Assembly: GCF_008728515.1 (NCBI RefSeq)
Contig: NC_044986.1
Coordinates: 108,922,313 to 108,986,312, forward strand
Direction: 5' to 3'
Source of the DNA: Papio anubis
Taxonomy: Eukaryota; Chordata; Mammalia; Primates; Cercopithecidae
DNA: 64,000 bases
How positions within the stretch are numbered: the stretch's first letter is position 1; the number at the start of each line of letters is the position of its first letter. Positions 10,880 to 22,642 of the stretch are shown in pieces. The notes under the pieces were generated by a model. The model saw only the letters and a list, made by a program, of their open reading frames with translations, was not told the origin of the DNA and did no database searches. A program made the position numbers and the translations under genes.

Positions 10880-11249
10880 GGCAGGGCGCAGTGGCTCACG
10901 CCTGTAATCCCCGCACTTTGGGAAGCCAAGGTGGGTGGATCACCTGAGGTCAGGAGTTCGAGACCAGCCTCTACTTCCAGCAAAGAGACTTCTGCTAAAT
11001 CAGTAATTAATCAGTTGGCTTCGCCAACGTGGTGAAACTCCATCTCTACTAAAAAATAAAAATAAAAAATTAGCCAAGTGTGGTGGCACACACTTGTGGT
11101 CCCAGCTACTTGGGAGGCTGAAGCAGGAGAATTGCTTGAACCTGGGAGGCAGAGGTTGCAGTGAGCTGAGATCGCGCCACTGCACTCCAGCCTAGGTGAC
11201 AGAGTGAGACTTCATCTCAAAAAAAATAAAAAAAAAAAAATAATAAAAA
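10880..11249 (+). repeat. Alu, sense, with an internal ~51-bp insertion
   Basis: Sense Alu whose left arm is interrupted after GACCAGCCT (10970) and resumes at CGCCAACGTGGTGAAAC (about 11022). The extra bases contain 30 nt (10982-11011) matching 9687-9716 at 28/30. The right arm and A-rich tail are otherwise normal. Confidence 0.9.
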
Positions 11250-13006
11250 GATTCTCAAGCATTTTTGGCAGGTGTTGGGACTGGTGGTGAAATAAACTGT
11301 TAGTAGTGAAGCCTCCTGGATCAAATGCTCAAATATGTGTCTGAGCTGTTTTAAAGTTCCATAATCCTCAAGAGTCTAATTAAATTGTCTGTACAAATAT
11401 TCTATGTAAAGATGGGCACAAAGAGGAAAGAAAACAATGTGAGAAGGAAAATAGAGAGAGATGAGGGGAAGATAAATGGCTATGGGTGGCAATGGATAAT
11501 TCAATTTCTCCTTAAGTTTAATCATTTATGATTATTTTCCTATGGCTTTATCTTAATGAGAAAGGCAACTTTGGAATGCTCAGAAATGTCATGTATTAAT
11601 GAAGCAGCTTTTATGTAAATATGTACTGATGTTGTAAATTGCATGGAACATATTTATACCAAAAAATATTCATTTATTGGAAACTCACATTTAATTGGGC
11701 TTGCTGTATTTTTATTTGCTAAGTCTGGCCTCCCGACATGAGTGCATGGATGATGTTCCCCGCATTCTTACTCTCCATCTCTGGCCACACTCATTGCTCT
11801 CCTCTTCCTTAGAAACTGCCAAAAAGCTGCCACCCAGCAATTGCTTCTGGGGCCCACCACGGGCAAGCTGAATCCTGTGCCTGGAGTTTGGTTCTTGATG
11901 ACTTTCAAACAGTCAAATGCTAATTTCCCACACTGTCATTCATACATTGTCATCTATGGACATTACTAAGCTCCTTGTACCTTACTGTGTCTTGTTGAAA
12001 GAGCTCTTCTCTTTGTAGAATGGCATGGGAGGGAGGCCTGGCCATGCAGGCGCTCCCTGTTCCTTGTCTCTGACTGCTGGCACCATCAGTCATTTCCCCC
12101 ATGAGAGCTTTTCTTGCCAATTCTGCTTGAGTCCAGCAATTGGCAACCTCTGGGCCTGGCCCTCCCTCTCATCAGATGTGCCCAGGCACGTGTGGATAGG
12201 CTTAGGCTCCTGGGACTCCTCTTCCCTCCTCCTCCCCCAGCTCCCATACTCAGACCATAGACATTCCCATTAAGCTGCAAAAATAAGGCTAAAGCAGCTT
12301 TAACAATGACAAGGGTTTAAAACAACATTGCTTATTTGATTATTATTGGACTAAAATCTTCTAGTAACAAAGCGCCCACTGCTAGCTTCAGCATAATGTA
12401 ATAATTACCACATTTTGTTGGAAATTCAAATGTGCCTATGAAAGAATGTCACTGTGTTATATTATATAACTACACTTTTTACGGATAGAAGACTTATTGC
12501 CCTTTGTAATATAATAATAACGATCATAGACTGTGGGGTGTGGACACTGGGTTGCGTGTGGGGTCATATAATCCTAGGGAGCATTTGGGAGTTATCAGTG
12601 TAGCCCACGTTGCCTGTGCTTCGTGGCAGGTCCAATTGGACAGATGATGAATGGATTTGCTGATCTCTCCCTTTACCTTCTTGAACTAACTCTATTACCT
12701 TTGGCTGATACACATCTGACCTTTGAAAATGCTGTTTGATGACCTGATAACACAAGAATTTATAGTGCTAGGCTTACCAGGTGATAAGTTGTGATTCTCT
12801 AACATTGTATTTACTCAATCCACCACTCGGAGCAGAGCAGAGCGATTTTCTCCCAAGACTCCAGTCAGTAAATTTGCATTTCTGGCTTACGATTCCATGT
12901 TAACATCGTTGATTTGTAATTTGAATTATTTTCCTCACTGATATTAAGAGACAGGCACTGCCCCCAAAGCACAAGCCCTTACACTGTGCTCTTGTGTAAC
13001 CAACAG

Positions 13007-13133
13007 TTGTCACTGCCCACCTGAGACGTACGGACCTCAGTGTGCCTCCAAATACAATGACTGTGAAGGGGGTTCTGTGACACGCTGTGTCCATGGCATC
13101 TGTGAGGATTTAGTCCGCGAGCAAGCTGGAGAG
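13007..13133 (+). CDS. CUBN: CUBN exon: end of EGF2 and atypical EGF-like module, residues ~198-240
   Basis: 127 bp: one base completing Ser, then 42 codons, leaving in phase 0 at GAG|GTGGGT. It encodes CHCPPETYGPQC, which closes EGF2, and then a less standard cysteine-rich segment (KYNDCEGG, RCVHGIC, VREQAGE) that continues in the next exon. Cubilin is often counted as having eight EGF repeats when this segment is included. N, T and V replace human D, A and M at three positions from memory. Confidence 0.96.
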
Positions 13134-14418
13134 GTGGGTCCCTTCCCTAAATGTGCCTCCTTGCAGAGAGCCATGGTTAGTAGCTCCTCCTCCTCCTATG
13201 CCCACTGTATACAAGCACTGCCTGGAGCTTGTAGAGGTGAAGTCACTTCCTGCCTGTAAGTGGGACGTAGGCGAGGAGGGGAGATGAACCGTGCAGGAAA
13301 TAGGACCCAGAGATTAAGATGTCATTATGTAAAATAGGACCTTTTTTTTTTTTTTTTTTGAGGCAGAGCCTCACTCTGTCACTCAGGCTAGAGTGCAGTG
13401 GCACGATCTCAGCTCACTGCAACCTTCACCTCCCTGGTTCAAGCAATTCAATTCTCATGCCTCAGCCTCCTGAGTAGCTGGGATTACAGGAACATGCCAA
13501 CATGCCTGGCTAATTTTGGTATTTTTAGTAGAGACGGGGTTTTGCCATGTTGGCCAGGATGGTCTCGAACTCCTGGCCTCAAGTGGTCCACCCACCTCAG
13601 CCGCCCAAAGTGCTACAATTACAGGCATGAGCCACCACACCCAGCAGAAATAGAATCATTTTTATTATCCCGTCATGACTCTCTCTGAGATAAGACCTTC
13701 TCTTGGCCTTGTAAGTTTTATTTTAACAGTGACAAAACACAGGAATATAAAAGGGCCAGTCTTGTTGGCAACATGTGGTTTCAAAGAGTCTGACTTTTCC
13801 TGACCTGAGTCTCTGGAACTGCTGCAGACTCTAAGAGCCCACTCCCCAGAATACCCCTCCATGCCCTAGGTCCTGATGACTTTGACCCCTGACCCTTAAA
13901 GTTGTCCAGTCTTGGCTGGCTTGGCTCTTCATGAGAACTTCAATTCTTTATTTTTAGTTCTATTTTTTCTACCCATGTGATGGAAAATAGTTCCCATCCA
14001 ATGATGGGGATGGAAGGGTTGAGGAGGCGGGTAGGAGGAAGAATTTTCCAAAGAAAAACAAACAGAATTGAGTTTCCAAGGTCTGTGCCTACATGGGTGT
14101 TTTTCCCTCTAAAAACATAGCAGGCTGAGTTGATTGACTTTAATTATATTGACTTACGGTTCTTGATTGTTGTTACTCTTTCCCTGGCATCTTTGGGAGA
14201 AATTATAGCTTGCTTTTACTCTGAAATAAAGATGTTTCCCTTTTTGCATGGTCTGGTCTAAATGCTTAATCATATGGGAAGGAAAAGAGAAGCCAGTGGA
14301 TTGGCTGTATGGAAATGAACGTTAGAGGATAAACAGCTTGGGGCTTGATGAAATGTTCAAAGGCTTTTCTTGCTGATTTTCATGATTGTCTTTATTCATG
14401 CTGTTGTCATCCTGCCAG
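13134..14418 (+). other. CUBN intron
   Basis: 1285 bp. It has one antisense Alu (13341-13647). The remaining 13648-14418 shows nothing assignable. Confidence 0.85.
13341..13647 (-). repeat. Alu (AluS-like), antisense
   Basis: Begins with an 18-T run, then GAGGCAGAGCCTCACTCTG, and ends GAGCCACCACACCCAGC. Confidence 0.92.
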
Positions 14419-14581
14419 CCCAAGTACAGCTGCATCTGTGATGCTGGGTGGATGTCTCCACCAAACAGCCCTGCCTGCACACTGGACAGAGACGAGTGCA
14501 GCTTCCAGCCCAGGCCTTGCTCCACACTTGTGCAATGTTTCAATACTCTAGGCTCTTTCTATTGTGGGGCCTGCCCAACAG
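14419..14581 (+). CDS. CUBN: CUBN exon: EGF-like module end and EGF-like 3, residues ~241-295
   Basis: 163 bp, phase 0 in and 1 base of a Gly codon out (ACA G|GTACGT). It encodes PKYSCICDAGW, then SPACTLDRDEC, where the calcium-binding EGF3 starts (D263), then CSTLVQCFNTLGSFYCGACPT. The string WMSPPNSPAC differs from human WMFSPNSPAC and FQPRPC from human FQPGPC, as I recall. Cysteine spacing is intact. Confidence 0.96.
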
Positions 14582-15348
14582 GTACGTTCTCAGGGCCATA
14601 TGCCAGGCTCTGCATGCCAGGTTGGCGAGGTGCTAGAATCAATTTTCTTTCACTATTGATGAGTAAGAAGACCATTCTTAGGAGGTGTGCAAATCCAGTT
14701 TTGTGTCCTGGTTCACTAGCTTCTGCTCGACGATCTCACTGCTATCACAATTCCACGACAGAAGGGGGAGGCTTGTCCAAAACTGTGCTAGAGTCAGACT
14801 TTGGGGCAAGGTTAGCCATAGAATTTGTAAGTTAGACAATGCATTGCAGTGACCGTCAACCGACCGGATTTGAGATCAAAAGAAATACTCTAGTCCCACC
14901 TTCCATACTAACCAGATGTTTGTACACATGGGGAAATTATTTGACCTCTTTCCATCTCCACCACAGTCCAGTAGCTCTTGCCTGGGTGTGTCATTAGCGT
15001 ATCTTGTGGACTTGACATAAACAGAGATATCCAGCTCCATCACAGCCCTGCAGCAACTGAATCTCTAGGGACACCGGATGTTGAGTCATGGAAAACCTGG
15101 GCTCTGTTAGTCAAAGACTGCCTGGGTTTGAATCCAAGGGCATCTTTTGTTCTATGAGATAGTCATCATACATTCCACACATATTTTTTTTGTAGGATGC
15201 CTACTGCGAGCAAAGCACTGTGCTGGGTGCATTGGTAGGCAATTAGCCAGACCTCAGGTTTATCTGCCCTCCAGGGGTGTTCTTAGAAATGGAGCACAAA
15301 GATAATGTAATAATAGTAGCTGGTTTTCTTTTGCTTTGTTTTTGTTAT

Positions 15349-15635
15349 TGTTTTGAGACAGAGTCTCTCCCTGTCACCCAGGCTGGAGTACAGTGGCATG
15401 ATCTCAGCTCACTGCAACCTCTACCTCCTGGGTTCAAGCAATTCTTCTGCCTCAGCCTCCCGAGTAGCTGGGATTATGGGCGCAAGCCACCATGCCCAGC
15501 TAATTTTTGTAGTTTTAGTAGAGACGGGGTTTGCCATGTTGGCCAGGCTGGTCTCAAACTCCTGGCCTCAAGTGATCTGCCCACCTTGGCCTCCAAAAGT
15601 GCTGGGATTACAGGCGTGAGCCACCACGCACGGCC
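15349..15635 (-). repeat. Alu, antisense
   Basis: TTTTGAGACAGAGTCTCTCC through GAGCCACCACGCACGGCC. Confidence 0.92.
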
Positions 15636-16489
15636 TGCTTTTTATTTTTAGTAAAAGTGTTATTAAGGCACTGTATAAGTAATTTTTAATTCTTTTAACT
15701 ACAACAAAACCAAGACATGGTAAGAATAAGTATTACTCACATTTTAAAATATGATAACTTGAGCTTAAAGAGGTTGAATAACTTGCCCAAGATCACATAG
15801 CTTTACAGATAGCCAGAATTGAGACCCAAGTTTCTTGGCGAGTTTCTTCTCTCCAAGAAACCCCACAAACCTATTGCCCAGGTAGTGATTTTTGGTTTAG
15901 TGGTTTTCTGCGTGTATATATTAGATCTTGTAAAACTGGAAAGAAATGGAGAAAAACCTATGAAGACTTTTTCCCTCTTAGTTCTCAGGGGCAAGCATGA
16001 TTTGCAAGCAATCACATTTTGAAGGTAATTTATCATGCACAATCTTTAAAAACTATAAATCGGAAAAATAAATTATTTAAATTAGAGGATTGGCAATGTG
16101 TTTTTACATTCTTCTTTTTATTGTTGGAGAAGAAAAAGAGAAACAATTTTGTTCTTGTTTATCACTCTATTTTTCCTGTAATATATAGCAGTTACATTTT
16201 ATAAGCAGCAAAGCAATATATGCTGCTTATAAAATATCACTACAAAAATACGGAAAAAATAGAAAAAAATACCTTTGATCTTATCACACAGAGGACCATG
16301 ATGAACATTCGGGCATTTTTTTCTTCCAACTTTTTTCATGTATGCATTTTGCCATGCACTAATATGATAATTGTCTTAGGTAGAGTCTTAGAAAAGGATT
16401 CTGCTTAAATTAAAGAATATAAATATTTTTAAGTCTTTAAAGGTTTTTAAAGATTCTTATAATTGTAATAATTTGAATTATAAAAGTAA

Positions 16490-17520
16490 TACAAATCTAC
16501 AACCATTGAATAAAATGGGAACCACTAAAGTAAAATTATTAAATCTCATCTTCCTAATGACACCATTAGTCATTTGTTCTCCTTCCTCTTTTACCTTATT
16601 CTTCATTCGTACAAGCACATATGCAGGAGTTTAAAAAATTCTTTCCCAAAATTAGGAGTATGAGCCCAATCCTCCATATGATTTTAACAGTTAGTTTCTT
16701 TTTGTTTCTGTTTTTGAGACAGGGTCTTGCTCTGTTGCCCAGGCCAGAGTGCAGTGGTACAATCTTGGCTCACTGCAACCTCTACCTCCCGGGTTTGAGG
16801 GATTCTCCTGCCTCAGCCTCCCAAGTAGCTGGGACTCCAGGGGTGCACCACCACGTCCAGCTAATTTTTGTGTTTTTAGTACAGATAGGGTTTCACCATG
16901 TTGGCCAGGCTGGTCTTGAACTCCTGGCCTGAGGTGATCTGCCCACCTCAGCCTCCCAAACTGCTGGAATTACAGGCATGAGAACCACCTTGCTCAGCCA
17001 CGTTTAGTATTTTAATTAATGTATATATAAAAATTCTTTCAGTGTTTGTGTGTATGCACATGTAGGTATATAGGTGTGCGCATGATATTAAAAAGTGTTT
17101 TTAGTGTTCGGTCACAAAGATGAGTCATAAGGTGTTCGGCTATGCTTCTATTGATGCTTGAGGGGTTTTTCCCAATTAAACAGCGCTGCAGTAGACATCC
17201 TCTTACCTACATCTTAGTGTGGTGGTAGTTTTATCACAATAGGCTGAATTTTAATAAGTGCAATTGGTAGTCAAAGTCTGTGTATTTAAAAAATGTTAGT
17301 GAATACAGCCAGAGCTCTTTCCAAATAGTTTATATCAATTTAATGTCTAACTATCAGCATATAAGAGGAACCCATTTGCCCACTTTGTTGCCAGAATTTG
17401 ATTTTAAGAATTCAAAACAACTTTTGCCAATCTGATAAGCATATCTCATTTTTATTTTATAGTTCCTTAGGTGGAGAAAGTTTTAATATGTTTTGACTTG
17501 TATTTCTTCCTTGTTGACTT
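16490..17520 (-). repeat. Old L1 (L1M-like) 3' fragment, antisense
   Basis: The non-Alu sequence has the order of motifs seen on the reverse strand of old L1 3' ends: AATTAAACAGCGCTGCAGTAGACATCC, then a GGCTGAATTTTAATAAGTG stretch, then CCAATCTGATAAGCATATCTCA. It is interrupted by the Alu at 16710-16999. Family assignment is from memory only. Confidence 0.5.
16710..16999 (-). repeat. Alu, antisense
   Basis: TTTTTGAGACAGGGTCTTGCTC through a diverged 5' end AACCACCTTGCTCAGCC. Confidence 0.9.
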
Positions 17521-17560
17521 GTCTATAGAGCTAAACTTTTAAATCTTCTTGTTTTTCTAG

Positions 17561-17692
17561 GCTGGCAAGGAAATGGATATGTTTGCGAAGATATCAATGA
17601 ATGTGAGATAAATAACGGTGGCTGTTCTGTGGCTCCACTTGTTGAATGTGTGAATACGCCTGGGTCTTCCCATTGTCAGCCCTGTCCACCAG
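17561..17692 (+). CDS. CUBN: CUBN exon: end of EGF3 and EGF-like 4, residues ~295-339
   Basis: 132 bp, entering with 2 bases of Gly and leaving with 1 base of Gly (CCA G|GTGCTG). It encodes WQGNGYVCEDINEC, a calcium-binding EGF start at D305, then NNGGCSVAPLVEC and NTPGSSHCQPCPPG. The donor GTGCTG departs from the usual GTRAGT at positions +4 to +6. Phase and protein match to the next exon support this junction. Leu and Pro replace human Pro and Ala at two positions from memory. Confidence 0.95.
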
Positions 17693-18874
17693 GTGCTGCC
17701 TCGGTTCAGTGTCAACCTCCTGACCCCAGTACAGGGAACACAGACATTTGAATATGGAATCTTGTGCTCCATTTAAAATATGATTTCTGGCTGAGCGCAG
17801 TCGCTCATGCCTGTAATCCCGGCACTTTGGGAGGCTGAGGTGGGTGGATCACATGAGGTCAGGAGTTCGAGACCACCCTGGCCAAGATGGTGAACCCCCT
17901 TTCTACTAAAAATACAAAATTAGCTGGGCGTGGTGGCGCGTGCTTGTAATCCCAGCTACTTGGGAGGCTGAAGCACAAGAATCACTTGAACCTGGGAAGC
18001 GGAAGTTGCAGTGAGCTGAGATTGCGCCACTGCACTCCAGCCTGGGCAACAGAGTGAGACTCCATCTTAAAAAAATAAAAAATAAAATATGATTTTTGTC
18101 TTAGGAGAGAAAATAGTACAGAAAGTTTTGTTTATCTTGTGAATTCAGGACACATTAGTATAACACTCTGATAAGAAAGAAAAAACATTTTGAATATCAA
18201 TGGAAAACAACAAACTTTACAAACTGTCAGATAGCTACAGAGATAATGCAGAATTTGAAAAGTTTTCTGAGTGGATCACAGACTTACTGTTCCATTGCCC
18301 TCACAAATAATTTATTAATATCGTGCACTCCTGAGTTGTTTTGTATACCAAGTTTACTAAACCACAGTCATCACAGTAGGCATATTTAGTAATTGTTGGT
18401 TTCCCTCCTTTTCTGGAAAGAAGTCTTTTCTGCTATTCTCTAACCTAAATCAAATTACTATCCAAGAAGTTCAGGGAGTACTAAGGGATAAACTGAAATC
18501 TTGTATGTTTTAATAACATGGAACTACAGTACTTTGGGCTGCTATAATAATTGACGTCTAAGAACATCAGAGTCACTGTAACGTAAAAATATTAACTTTT
18601 TTAGTGTCAGCACTTTCTAAGTCAACCAGCAGTTTTATACATATTTTTTCATTAGAAACAACCCAGAACATTGTTTAGGAAATCAAGTTACTAATTCTTG
18701 TTATTTTTCATATTTATGAAATTTCATTTGTTGATGACATTTTATACTTATTTTTTTGTTTTGATGAGAGAGGATCCCTGATTGGTCTGTTTCATGATAT
18801 TTGAATCCTAGACAGACATTGTCCTCCCATCTTCTTGACATTGTTTCTTATGCCCTGGCTCTTGTTCTCATCAG
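17693..18874 (+). other. CUBN intron
   Basis: 1182 bp with a sense Alu (17789-18083). The rest is featureless. Confidence 0.85.
17775..18095 (+). repeat. Alu, sense, with 12-bp target-site duplication
   Basis: Alu 17789-18083, flanked by AAAATATGATTT at 17775-17786 and 18084-18095. Confidence 0.94.
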
Positions 18875-18970
18875 GGTACCAGGGTGACGGAAGAGTGTGC
18901 ACACTCATAGACATCTGCTCAGTCGGTAATGGGGGCTGCCACCCAGACGCCTCATGCTCCTCAACTCTAG
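18875..18970 (+). CDS. CUBN: CUBN exon: end of EGF4 and EGF-like 5 start, residues ~339-371
   Basis: 96 bp, 2 bases plus 31 codons plus 1 base. The acceptor is TCTCATCAG and the donor CTA G|GTAATG. It encodes YQGDGRVC, closing EGF4, then IDICSVGNGGCHPDASCSSTL, the first half of EGF5. It has I for T and G for S relative to human from memory. Cysteine pattern conserved. Confidence 0.95.
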
Positions 18971-19125
18971 GTAATGACTCATTTCTCTCTTTGGCTTTGG
19001 GCATTGTAATAAGACCCTCTAAACCAATTCAACATCTTACACACAAAATCCTCTGTTCTCAAAATTATTATTTTGACCTTCAAGCCTAAAATTAATCCAT
19101 GTCATGAAACTACATGTTTGAGTTT

Positions 19126-19423
19126 CTTTTTTTTGTTTGTTTTGAGATGGAGTCTCGCTCTGTTGCCCAGGCTGGAGTGCAGTGGTGCAATCTCGGCTCA
19201 CTGCAAGCTCTGCCTCCCGGGCTCACGCATTCTCCTGCCTCAGCCTCCTGGGTAGCTGGGACTACAGGCGCCCGCCACCACACCCGGCTAATTTTTTGTA
19301 TTTTTAGTAGAGACGGGGTTTCACTGTGTTAGCCAGGGTGGTCTTGATCTCCTGACCTCATGATCTGCCCGCCTCGGCCTCCTAAAGTGCTGGAATTGCA
19401 GGCGTGAGCCGCTGCACCTGGCT
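19126..19423 (-). repeat. Alu (AluY-like), antisense
   Basis: TTTTGAGATGGAGTCTCGCTC through GAGCCGCTGCACCTGGC, with the GATCTCCTGACCTCATGATC right arm of younger Alus. Confidence 0.92.
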
Positions 19424-19939
19424 GGATTTCTTAAAAATGTAATAAGCTATGCTCTTTAATGGTCTGCTCTAATTTAGGAAATAAGGTAATTAAGCCAACT
19501 AATTAATTAATGACTGTATTCCAACAAGCAGGCAGGAGAAAAGAAGGAAGAAGGCTATGCCACCTTCTTTTAAAGGACTCTTCCGTTTCTAGGCTGTTGC
19601 TTAGAACTGAGCCGACTGGCTAAACCTGGCTGCAAAGGGAGGTTAGGAAGTACAGTCTATATTTCAGGCATCCTGAGTCCAGCTGAAATGAGGAGTTCAG
19701 AATGAAGGAAGGAGAGAATGGATCTAGGGTGGCAACCAACAGTGTTTGCAATACTACATAAAAGGGTTTAACCCTGTAATTTAACAAAATATATACTGCT
19801 GAACTTTCTCCAAGAAAGGTTGTATCAATGTATGTATTCACCGACAGTATATAAAAATACATATTTACTCTTTGACAATAATAGATATTATTATTATTTT
19901 TAATCTTGGTCAGTTTTATAGGCAAAATTAGTTTTTCCA

Positions 19940-20480
19940 TTATTTTCATTTATACTTTTTGATTACTAATAATTAATATTTTCCATATTTTCACTGGGCA
20001 TTTTTTTATTTGTTCATCCCCTTTACTCTCTTTCTTTCTTACTGATTGGCAAAATCTCTTTATGTACTAAAGACATTATCTCATTATATGTCTTATGTTT
20101 TATAAATGTTTTTCCTGGTATGTTGTTTTTCTTTTAATCTTGTGGTGGTATTTTCTGTAAGGTTTAGAATTGTTATGTAGTCAAAAAGATAAATCTTTTC
20201 TCTAATAATTTCTCCCTTCGCAGTCATGTTTAGGAAGGCCTTCTTTACTGAACTCTTTAAAAATTGTCAAGTACATGTTCTTTTATACTTTTATGGGTTT
20301 CCTTATGGTAAGATATTTTATATTTTTAGAATGTATTTTTTATCTATAGCATCAAATAGAGATCTGGCTTGGTATTTTTGCTCAAATAAGTGGACCCAAC
20401 TCCATCTCTTGAATAATCGTATCTCTTGCTATTTCAAGATACCACCTTTATTTTTTATTAATTTGTCATATACTTTCATA
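19940..20480 (-). repeat. Old L1-like fragment, antisense
   Basis: T-rich sequence with motifs such as TGGCAAAATCTCTTTATGTAC and GGAAGGCCTTCTTTACTGAAC that recall the reverse strand of old L1 3' regions. Low certainty. Confidence 0.35.
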
Positions 20481-20564
20481 TATAGAAAAGAATATATATG
20501 TGTATGTAAACACACACACACACATACGTGTGACTAAATGCTTATTAATTGATTATCAACATAC

Positions 20565-20775
20565 CAAAGTGGTTAGGAGCATGACTTCTAGATAAAGACT
20601 GCTCTCATTTTTCCCTGGGCTCCACCATATTTTAGCTGCTTGTCCTCAGTCAAGACACTTAATCTCTATGCTTTAGTTCTCCATCTATAAAATGAGGATA
20701 ATAATAGCACCTGCCTCAGGGTGCTTGAGATGATTAAATGAGTCCTTATATGTAAAGTGCTTGTAACAAATATTA
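20565..20775 (+). repeat. MIR SINE, sense
   Basis: Well-preserved MIR order: GTGGTTAGGAGCATGACTTC, GCTGCTTGTCCTC, CTATAAAATGAGGATAATAA, TAGCACCTGCCTCAGGG, GATGATTAAATGAG, GTAAAGTGCTTG. Confidence 0.88.
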
Positions 20776-20994
20776 TTACAAACTTAACTCTTTCTTTAAT
20801 ATGGAAGACGGTCATAATGTTGATGACATGAAGTATTAATAGCACTTTATGTACTTTTAGGCTGCCCTTCTTTACTGCAACCTGTAAGCTCACCCTGGGA
20901 ACCTTAAAAAATTTCTAGGCAGAGCTGCAACAGTTTTAGAGCTTACTTAGTCCATTTTTCCCTATAAATATATTTTTTTCTTTTTCTTTCCTTC

Positions 20995-21296
20995 TTTTTT
21001 TTTTTTTTTTTTTTGAGTTGGAGTCTCGCTTTGTCGCCCAGGCTGGAGTGCAATGGCATGATCTCCGCTCACTGCAAACTCCATCTCCCGGGTTGAAGCA
21101 GTTCTCCCACCTCAGCCTCCCGAGTAGCTGGGACTACAGCCATGTGCTGCCACACCTGGCTAATTTTTGTATTTTTAGTAGAGACAGGGTTTTGCCATGT
21201 TGGCCAGACTGCTCTCGAACTCCTGACCTCAAGTGATCCGCCCGTCTCGGCCTCCCAAAGTGCTGGGATTATAGGCGTGAGCCACCGCGCCCGGCC
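20995..21296 (-). repeat. Alu, antisense
   Basis: Long T-run, then GAGTTGGAGTCTCGCTTTG, through GAGCCACCGCGCCCGGCC. Confidence 0.93.
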
Positions 21297-22078
21297 CAAA
21301 TATTTTTAAAAGAAGTAGTTAACTATAAAAAATGCATTTCTAGGCAATTCTTTATTTAAGAAATATATTTGTGTTTTTAATATTGAAATGGAATCTTGCA
21401 AGTAATATAAGCTGAGAATATAAAAAACTTATATTGTCATTCAATTCTACTGTAAATCTGTCACATTGTATAATTTGTTTTATTTTCTAAATTATTCAGC
21501 AGGGTTTTTCTATCCATCTTAAACAGTTCTTGCTGATGGAGAAATGTAGTTAAGCGCCACATTGATTTCCTTGTATTATTTCAACCATTGTACAATATAG
21601 TAGAACGAACATATATCTCTGCAATGAGATGTGGCTTTTTGTGATTAAGTGAGAAATCTGGAAAAGTCTCTGGATATTAAATTTAGTACAATTTTGTGAT
21701 GTCTATGATGAGTATTTTTTTTACTTAACATTGTGTAAGAAAACTGTCAAGACACTGAATGCTCTAATACTATTGTTAGCTATTATCTCATGTACATCAT
21801 AATTAATCGTGGATGTTAATTCATGTTTTAAATAGACTCAATCATTTCAAATTCCTTTCGACCAAGTTCCTTCCCAACCCAATTCAATTGCCATTGTTTT
21901 AACCTTGTACCATGGTGATGAGGAGCTCATCAGAAGTGTGGGAGAAGTTTTGGCGCTGGTATTTGGTTGATGTCCCCATATATTTATGTTACTGTATTAT
22001 CTTCAATCTGTGATTTTATTGCAAACATCTTTTAGAGACTTGAGTTCATTCTCTAATGGCTATTTAGCCTGTTTAAAA

Positions 22079-22431
22079 CTGGCAGCATACGGGCCGGGTG
22101 CGGTGGCTCACGCCTGTAATCCCAGCACTTTGGGAGGCTGAGGCAGGTGGATCACGAGGTCAGCAGATGGAGACCATCCTGGCTAACATGGTGAACCCCG
22201 TCTCTACTAAAAAACACAAAAAATTAGCCGGACGTGGTGGCAGGTGCATGTAGTCCCAGCTACTTGGGAGGCTGAGGCGGGAGAATGGTGAGAACCCGGG
22301 AGGTGGAGCTTGTAGTGAGCCAAGATCGCACCACTGCACTCCAGCCTGGGCAACAGAGCGAGACTCTGTCTCAAAAGAAAAAAAAACAAAAAAGAAACAA
22401 ACAAACAAACAAAAACCACCTGGCAGCGTAC
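22079..22431 (+). repeat. Alu (AluY-like), sense, with target-site duplication
   Basis: Alu 22092 to about 22415 with a complex A-rich tail. CTGGCAGCATAC at 22079-22090 recurs as CTGGCAGCGTAC at 22420-22431, one mismatch. Confidence 0.94.
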
Positions 22432-22642
22432 AATCTGCACGTCCAGGTAACTGGGGAAATGTGGCCTGCCCGTGTAAGCTACACGCCCATGCAGATGTGC
22501 CATAGGCACCCTACACATGAGGGGGCTGCTTGCTCTCTGGGCTCCTCTTCATTCTAGCTGTTTGTCCTTGGCCAGGACAGTCTGTCTGTGCTCTGGCTTC
22601 ATCTATAAAATGGGGATTATAAAAGAATATCTACATAGGCCT

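Larger units (their letters stand above)
6203..13006 (+). other. CUBN intron
   Basis: 6.8-kb intron. Alus lie at 8940-9241, 9882-10177 and 10880-11249. Stretches 6203-8925, 9256-9881, 10178-10879 and 11250-13006 are unique-looking intronic sequence, with a probable MIR-like remnant around 10690-10800 and no coding signal. The segment 9687-9716 is the source or relative of an insertion in the Alu at 10880. The terminal acceptor (12990-13006) has a weak pyrimidine tract interrupted by GTGTAACCAA. Confidence 0.85.
14582..17560 (+). other. CUBN intron
   Basis: 2979 bp. It contains a MIR-like stretch around 15740-15830, Alus at 15349-15635 and 16710-16999, and an old L1 3'-end fragment around 16490-17520 into which the second Alu inserted. 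14582-15348 and 15836-16490 show nothing clear. Confidence 0.8.

Noticed and set aside
13398..13688. Exonised Alu as extra coding exon of CUBN
   Set aside because: The exons on either side join in phase and match cubilin without it. No splice site pair seen that would keep the frame.
20565..20775. tRNA-like block at the start of the MIR
   Set aside because: Degenerate tRNA-derived head of a SINE, not a tRNA gene.
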